From the NCBI GenBank assembly GCA_033629205.1, contig CM066171.1, positions 10,999,501 through 11,063,500 on the forward strand: a stretch of 64,000 nt of DNA, written 5' to 3'. Below, piece by piece: positions 59,006-64,000 of this stretch (its first letter is position 1; the number at the start of each line of letters is the position of its first letter). Source of the stretch: Lithocarpus polystachyus. Taxonomy: Eukaryota; Streptophyta; Magnoliopsida; Fagales; Fagaceae. Made by a program: the position numbers and the translations under genes. The notes beneath the pieces are model-generated. The model ran no database searches and was not told the origin of the DNA. It saw only the letters and a list, made by a program, of their open reading frames with translations.

Positions 59006-61745
59006 ATGGTAGGTTCAAGGCCACACCAGGCAGAATCGAGGGGGTCCTAACGTCAAGATCATTTCCTTGATCTTGAACAAAGAAAGGACCGTGAGGGAAG
59101 TGTGCATTCCACCCATATTAGTGTGAGTCAGCCACGATATGAGGGCCGTGTCTCCCATGCAAAAAATGCTAAAAACATGTAGCTGGAGATTGACCATTTG
59201 CGGAGGAAGTTGCACTGCGAACAACGGAGGAGAACTCCTTTAGGTTCCGTTTCTTCTTCTAATGAGGAAGGAGATGACAGTTATAGACCCACATCAAGGA
59301 CTCCTCCTAGTGAGTCTTTCTCATATGATGAGGATTACCATCATGAGTGCAAAAATAAGAGCTCATCTTGCAAAGGCCTGGGAAGCGATCCTATAAGTAG
59401 AGCGTTGAACTAAATTTCCAAGTTACCCTTCACACGTAGAATTGAAGGAGGGATGCTTGTTAGGATATATACCCTTAGATCCTATTGTATGATGCTGTGT
59501 ATGACATTATGTATGACTTAATGTTATGATTAATAAAATTGTTTTATTATTATCTAAAATAATGGTAACATGAATATTTGGACATTATCATATAGTCCAT
59601 GAAATGCATAGTATGTGATTTATGTGATTTAGTCACGGAAGATATAAATTACAAGTTCTTTGTAAAATCAGAATTATAGTTCGTAGTCGGTGATGAAATT
59701 GGGCATTTAATCTGTGAAGACTATAACATATCAACTAAGATGATTTGTCTTGATCATGGAAGTGAAGACTTTTAGTTGATATGTTTTAAGAGTTAAGACA
59801 TATTGAACTGAACCGCTGTGAAATTTATTATTCTCATAACGACTGTCAATTGAATAATAAATCTCACGACTCCTATTTGCATGAACTCTTAATCCTGAGA
59901 GAATAATGGACTTAATCATGAAGTGTAGGTTGCTTTGATATGTCAGGAGTGAGATCTGAAGTCACGATCAAAACCTCAGTATGTTGAGTAGCCACATTTA
60001 GTGATGATGGAACATATATTCTCAAGATGGAATTCATAATCTCTTAACGGAGATATAAAATATTCCCTTGAGATAAGTTTAATAGGTTTGGTTATTCAGA
60101 GTGTTAGGCCTAACCACTTTAGTAAAAATATACTAAAGTATATATTTATGGAATTGGATTTCATAAATATATGATGAATAACTTAAAAGGATTAAACCGG
60201 GTACTCAAGGATTAAGATGTAGTAATTTCAAAGTGACAGTCTATATTCATGACTTTGTATTACTACGAATATTTAATGAAGGTGTTGCATACATAATAAA
60301 GTCTTGGGATATAATTTATTAATAAGGCCTAGAGTGCAATTATATTTATATAGTGGTATTAAATATAATTAATGGCAACTTTGGGCTTGTCAAGAGTTGA
60401 TAGAAAAGCCCAAGACCCATTGGAGCTAGTGTCTTATTGGTCCCTTTTGGTCCCACTCCAAGTCACACACTAAAGCCCAATTGGAAAGACCCAATAGGCC
60501 GGCCCAATTAGATAATCAGTTAGTTATAAAAGGGAGAAACATATAAATTTTTCATATAAAAAAAAAAGACATCATTGTGAAGTGGTGTGTATGTGCGAGT
60601 GAAGCCACTCAATTATTCTCCCTTAGAAACTAATTGAAAGATTACACTTCTTGGGCGTAAAGTGGAATTGGAGTGAAGATTAAAAGTGTTCCCAAGTACT
60701 TCGAATATTTTGTTTTGAATTTCACCGCACCAAGGTATGCAATCTCGTTCTTAAATTCTAAAATTTACATAGTGCATGTTATCAATCATGAATGAAATAG
60801 ATCCATTTTTGTTGCTTCCGCTGTGTGTTTTGTATGAGATACAAAACTAGATTTACCAACAAGGCTTCCTCGGCGGTTCACTCAGCCAACATTCACCATG
60901 TACAATGGATGAACATAACATGTGGAGTATCTGGGCCACTTCAACCAGAGAATGACTGTGCACTTCGGGAATGAGGTCTTGATGTGCAAGGTATTTCCGT
61001 CTTGCTTGGGGCCTGTGGCAATGAAGTGATTCGATGGCCTGGAAGCAGGTTCCATTGGTTCCTTTAAGAAACTCACAAAGGCATTTGGCTCTCGTTTCAT
61101 TACGTGCAGTAGGGTTCCTCAACCCTTAGATTCCTTGTTGTCTATGTCCATGAGAGAAGGAGAAACCCTAAAAATGTACTCGGACAGATACTAGGAGATG
61201 TTCAATGAGATCGATGGGGATTTCGATGACGTGGCTGGAAGGACTTTCAAAGTAGGTTTGCCTGCCAAGCATGATTTGAGAAAATTCTTGACCAAGAAGC
61301 CGGTAAGGAGTGTGCGTCGGCTCATAAACCGTATCGATGAGTATAAGAGGGTGGAAGAAGACCAACAGCAAGGTAAGAGGAAGGCCAAGGTTATCCCTCA
61401 AGATAGGAGGGATTTCAAGTTGGACCGATATAACAACAACAAGCCCCGAAGAGATTTTGCTAGGCAATCAGAGTCTACATCTCCTTAGGTGATTAACATG
61501 GTGTTTCGAAAACCAGTACATCAAGTCCTAGAAAAGATCAAGAATGAGTCATACTTCGAATGACCAAATAAGATGAGAGGAGACCCCAAAAAGAGCAACC
61601 AAAGTCTTCCTTGCCAGTACCATCAGGAACGAGAGTATACTACTGAGGACTGTAGGACTTTGTGGAACCATTTAGAGCAGTTGGTTAGGGACGGAAGGTA
61701 AAGCAGTTTTAGTATCGACCCAACGGGCAAGGAAACCAAGTAGGG
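59006..61745 (+). pseudogene. gag pseudogene of G3, interrupted by a solo LTR
   Basis: The 5' part (59006-59457) starts MVGSRP and has three in-frame stops. It includes the RRKLHCEQRRR segment and the SESFSYDEDYHHE stretch, matching residues ~65-150 of the G2 Gag. The frame resumes after the insertion at 60862 (CGGCGGTTCACTCAGCC). The best open part is 61198-61488 (FNEIDGDFDDVAGRTFKVGL, EYKRVEEDQ). A CQYHQEREYTTEDC knuckle in which one H is replaced by Y lies near 61610-61650. Confidence 0.88.
59458..60861 (+). mobile_element. Solo LTR (probably Ty1/Copia) inserted in G3 gag
   Basis: The insert starts TGTTAGGATATATACCC and ends TTTACCAACA (TG...CA). It is flanked by ATGCT (59453-59457) and AGGCT (60862-60866), a 5-bp duplication with one mismatch. 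Comparison with the intact gag of G2 shows an exact interruption. It is 1404 bp with no coding domain. TTATAAAAGGG near 60525 is a likely LTR promoter, and the end region with TTCCGCTGTGTGTTTTG resembles Copia LTR ends. Copia assignment is inference. Confidence 0.75.
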
Positions 61746-61781
61746 TTTGGGGCTTGGGGAGACACTTCTTCAAGGCCACCT

Positions 61782-62255
61782 TTGGGCACGATTAATGTCA
61801 TCTTCGCTGCTCTAGTGAGAACTGGTTCATACCCCTCCAGGGTGATATCCGTGGCTCGTCCACCTGCCGAGGACTCTAATCTTGAGCCGAAGAGGGTTAG
61901 AGTAGAGATCCGACCGGTGTTGAGTTTCTCAGATGAAGACAAGGTGGGCACCATACAACCACATGACGACACCCTGGTGGTCACCCTCAGGATAAGAGGA
62001 TATGATGTGAAGAGGGTGTTAATAGATCAGGGCAGCGATGCAGAGATCATGTACCCTAATCTCTACAAGGGACTGAAGTTAAGACTTGAGGATTTAACAC
62101 ATTAAGATTCACCTTTGATAGGCTTCGATGGGAAGGTTGTCATTCCAAGAGGTCAGATCAGGTTGCTAGTACAAACAGGGTTGGAAGTGGTGGAGGTTGA
62201 CTTCATCGTAGTGAATGCTTACTCCCCTTACATTGCTATTCTGGCAAGGCCCTAA
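61782..62255 (+). pseudogene. Protease of G3
   Basis: The open frame 61782-62105 carries LSFSDEDKVGTIQPHDD, VTLRIRGYDVKRVLIDQGSD and MYPNLYKG. After a TAA at 62103 it resumes as GFDGKVVIPRGQIR and ends at ARP followed by TAA (62253). The catalytic DQGS is intact. Confidence 0.85.
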
Positions 62256-62559
62256 CTTCATGCCTTGGGAGCCATTCCTTCCACTCAGCATTTAAAGGTT
62301 AAATATCCATCCGGGGATCTGATCGAAGAGCTAGTTTGAAGTCAATCCGTGGCTAGGTAGTGCTTGGTGGCTACAATTATGCATCGGCTTGGGGTTGAGT
62401 CCTCGGCCATTGCTGAGGGGAGTTCATAGCAATCAAGGATCTCAGGACTATCTGTGGATGCTGAGCCAAAAGAGGTAAAGTGCGAGAAGCTAGAGGAAAT
62501 TGTTATAGATGGGGATCCAGAGAAGTTTTTCAAGTCGGAGCTCAGCTACTTCCTCGAGA

Positions 62560-63534
62560 GAAGGAAGAGCTGATCATGTTTCTTAAAAGGAATATAGATA
62601 TGTTCGCATGGAATGCTTATGAAGCCCCTAGGGTTGATCCAGAATTCATTTGCCATCATCTAAATGTCAATCCGATTGTCCTCCCTAAGAAGCAACCACC
62701 TTGACGCTCATCTAAAGAGCATTCTGATGCTGTCAAGGAGAAAGTGAACAAGCTTAAGTAGGCTGGGGCTATTAAGGAAGTGTTTTTCCCTGAGTGGTTG
62801 GCCAATACGGTGGTAGTGAAAAAGAAGAATGGGAAATTGCGGGTATGTGTAGATTTCACAGATCTTAATAAAGCTTGCCCTAAAGATCCTTTCCCTATGC
62901 CTCGAATAAATCAATTGGTGGATGCCATTGTAGGCCATCCTTGGATAAGCTTTTTGGATGCCTTTCAAGGGTACCACTAGATACCGTTGGCTTTGGATGA
63001 TCAAGAGAAGACAGCATTTGTTACTCCTATTGGGAACTACCACTACAAGGTGATGCCTTTTAGTCTAAAGAATGTAGGGCCTACTTATCATAGAATGATG
63101 ACTAGGATGTTTGAGCCACAATTGGGAAAAAACATCTAGATTTATATAGACGACATGGTTGTTAAAAGTAAGCTAGAATTCGAGTATGTTAACGACCTTG
63201 AAAGTATCTTTGAGATCTTGAGGAGACACAAGCTGCGACTTAATGCTTCCAAATGCTCTTTTGGTGTCGGATCAGGGAAGTTCTTGGGGTACATGGTTAC
63301 TCACCACGAAATTGAAGTCAATCCTGACCAAATCAGGGCAATAAAAAATTTACAGCCACCTCGAAATCCCAAGGAAGTTCAGAAGTTAATAGGAATGACT
63401 GTTGCCCTAAACCGATTCATCCCCCAGTCAGTAGACAAGTGTAGGCCTTTCTTTCAGTTGTTAAATAAGTGGAAGGGATTTGAGTGGACCGAGGAGTGCG
63501 TACTGGCCTTCTAGCAGTTAAAAGAATACTTTTC
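62560..63534 (+). pseudogene. Reverse transcriptase of G3
   Basis: It carries VKKKNGKLRVCVDFTDLNKA and FPMPRINQLVDAIVG in the open piece 62780-62980. Then come FVTPIGNYHYKVMPF, a TAG just before IYIDDMVVKS (catalytic YIDD intact), and the open connection region 63155-63514 (SKCSFGVGSGKFLGYMVTH, NRFIPQSVDKCRPFFQLL). A stop falls within the ALAFxQLKEYF segment. Confidence 0.88.
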
Positions 63535-64000
63535 TTGGCCACCCATTATATCTAGGTCCGAGGTAGATGAAGTTTTGTTTGCTTATATTGCGGTGGCCTT
63601 CCTTGTGGTAAGCTTGGTGTTGATATGGGTTGATAGTGGTGTGCAAATGCTAGTTTATTATGTAAGCAAATCACTACATAAAGTCGAGATCCGTTACCTA
63701 CCATTGGAGAATGCCATTTTGGCAGTGATGCATGCTACACGTAAGCTCTCCCACTACTTCCAATCACATACAGTTGTTGTTCTAACCCAACTTCCGGTTA
63801 GATCTCTACTACGAAGTGCTAATTACACTAGGAGGATAGCCAAGTGGGGCACGATCCTAGGGGTTTTGATATCAAGTACATGCCTCGCACCTCTGTCAAG
63901 GGTCAAGTCCTCGCTGATTTGATGGCCGAGTTTGCTGAGACCCCATTTGAAGAAAAAGTTGAGAAGCAGGACATGGATGGAAAATCAGTTGGCATGGTCT
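63535..64000 (+). pseudogene. RNase H region of G3 (partial)
   Basis: The open frame 63575-63922 matches the RT-linked RNase H of G1 (VYYVSKSLHKVEIRYLPLEN, SHYFQSHTVVVLTQLP). A frameshift near 63865 moves the homologous frame, in which YMPRTSVKGQVLADLMAEF-like sequence continues to the window end. Confidence 0.85.

Larger units (their letters stand above)
58152..64000 (+). mobile_element. Tat-lineage Ty3/Gypsy retrotransposon (copy G3), cut by the window end
   Basis: A complete 5' LTR, primer-binding site, gag, protease, RT and RNase H follow in the usual order, related throughout to G1 and G2. gag carries a 1.4-kb solo LTR. Stops and frameshifts are frequent (gag, after protease, before YIDD, in RNase H), so the copy cannot make its proteins. 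The remaining RNase H, integrase and 3' LTR would lie beyond the window. Confidence 0.92.

Overview
The window is nuclear DNA from a flowering plant, most likely a woody eudicot. It is strongly AT-rich and dominated by transposable elements. The evidence is two intron-containing genes of plant-specific types, a bHLH factor and a Raf-like MAPKKK, plus Ty3/Gypsy elements of the plant Tat lineage and plant-type hAT, Helitron, SINE and MITE sequences. The repeat repertoire reminds me of Fagales such as oak or chestnut, but that is inference only. There are no prokaryotic features, operons or CRISPR arrays, and I recognised no rRNA or functional tRNA gene.

Layout. 0-4.2 kb: AT-rich intergenic DNA with a MITE, a small hAT element and two short coding-like relics. 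4.2-7.6 kb: a Helitron-like element filled with a tandem array. 8.0-13.3 kb: three diverged copies of a non-coding unit, interrupted by a fold-back element and a Harbinger MITE. 15.1-17.6 kb: a complete three-exon bHLH gene (plus strand) whose long first intron carries a SINE and a MITE. 18.9-21.4 kb: a SINE-like sequence with a long AG microsatellite, a solo Gypsy LTR, a TIR MITE and one hAT end. 21.4-26.6 kb: a decayed Tat-lineage Gypsy element (gag, protease, RT, two RNase H domains, integrase) with no 3' LTR. 28.2-32.3 kb: a second Helitron-like array. 32.6-37.1 kb: a structurally complete but pol-less Gypsy element with two 753-bp LTRs, an open 503-codon gag, and a minisatellite before its 3' LTR. 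38-51 kb: hAT elements, MITEs, several local tandem duplications and an insert with an RS/RD-type coding repeat. 51.7-57.0 kb: a complete six-exon Raf-like kinase gene (plus strand) with LINE and SINE insertions in intron 2. 58.2-64 kb: the 5' part of a third Gypsy copy of the same superfamily, with a 1.4-kb solo LTR inside its gag, cut by the window end.

The only two host genes I would call functional are the bHLH gene and the kinase gene. Their exons assemble into uninterrupted frames with GT-AG introns. Among the mobile DNA, the three Gypsy copies form one family set. The 32.6-37.1 kb copy keeps Gag but has no polymerase, whereas the other two carry pol genes ruined by stop codons. Activity of the short copy would therefore need enzymes supplied by an intact relative elsewhere.
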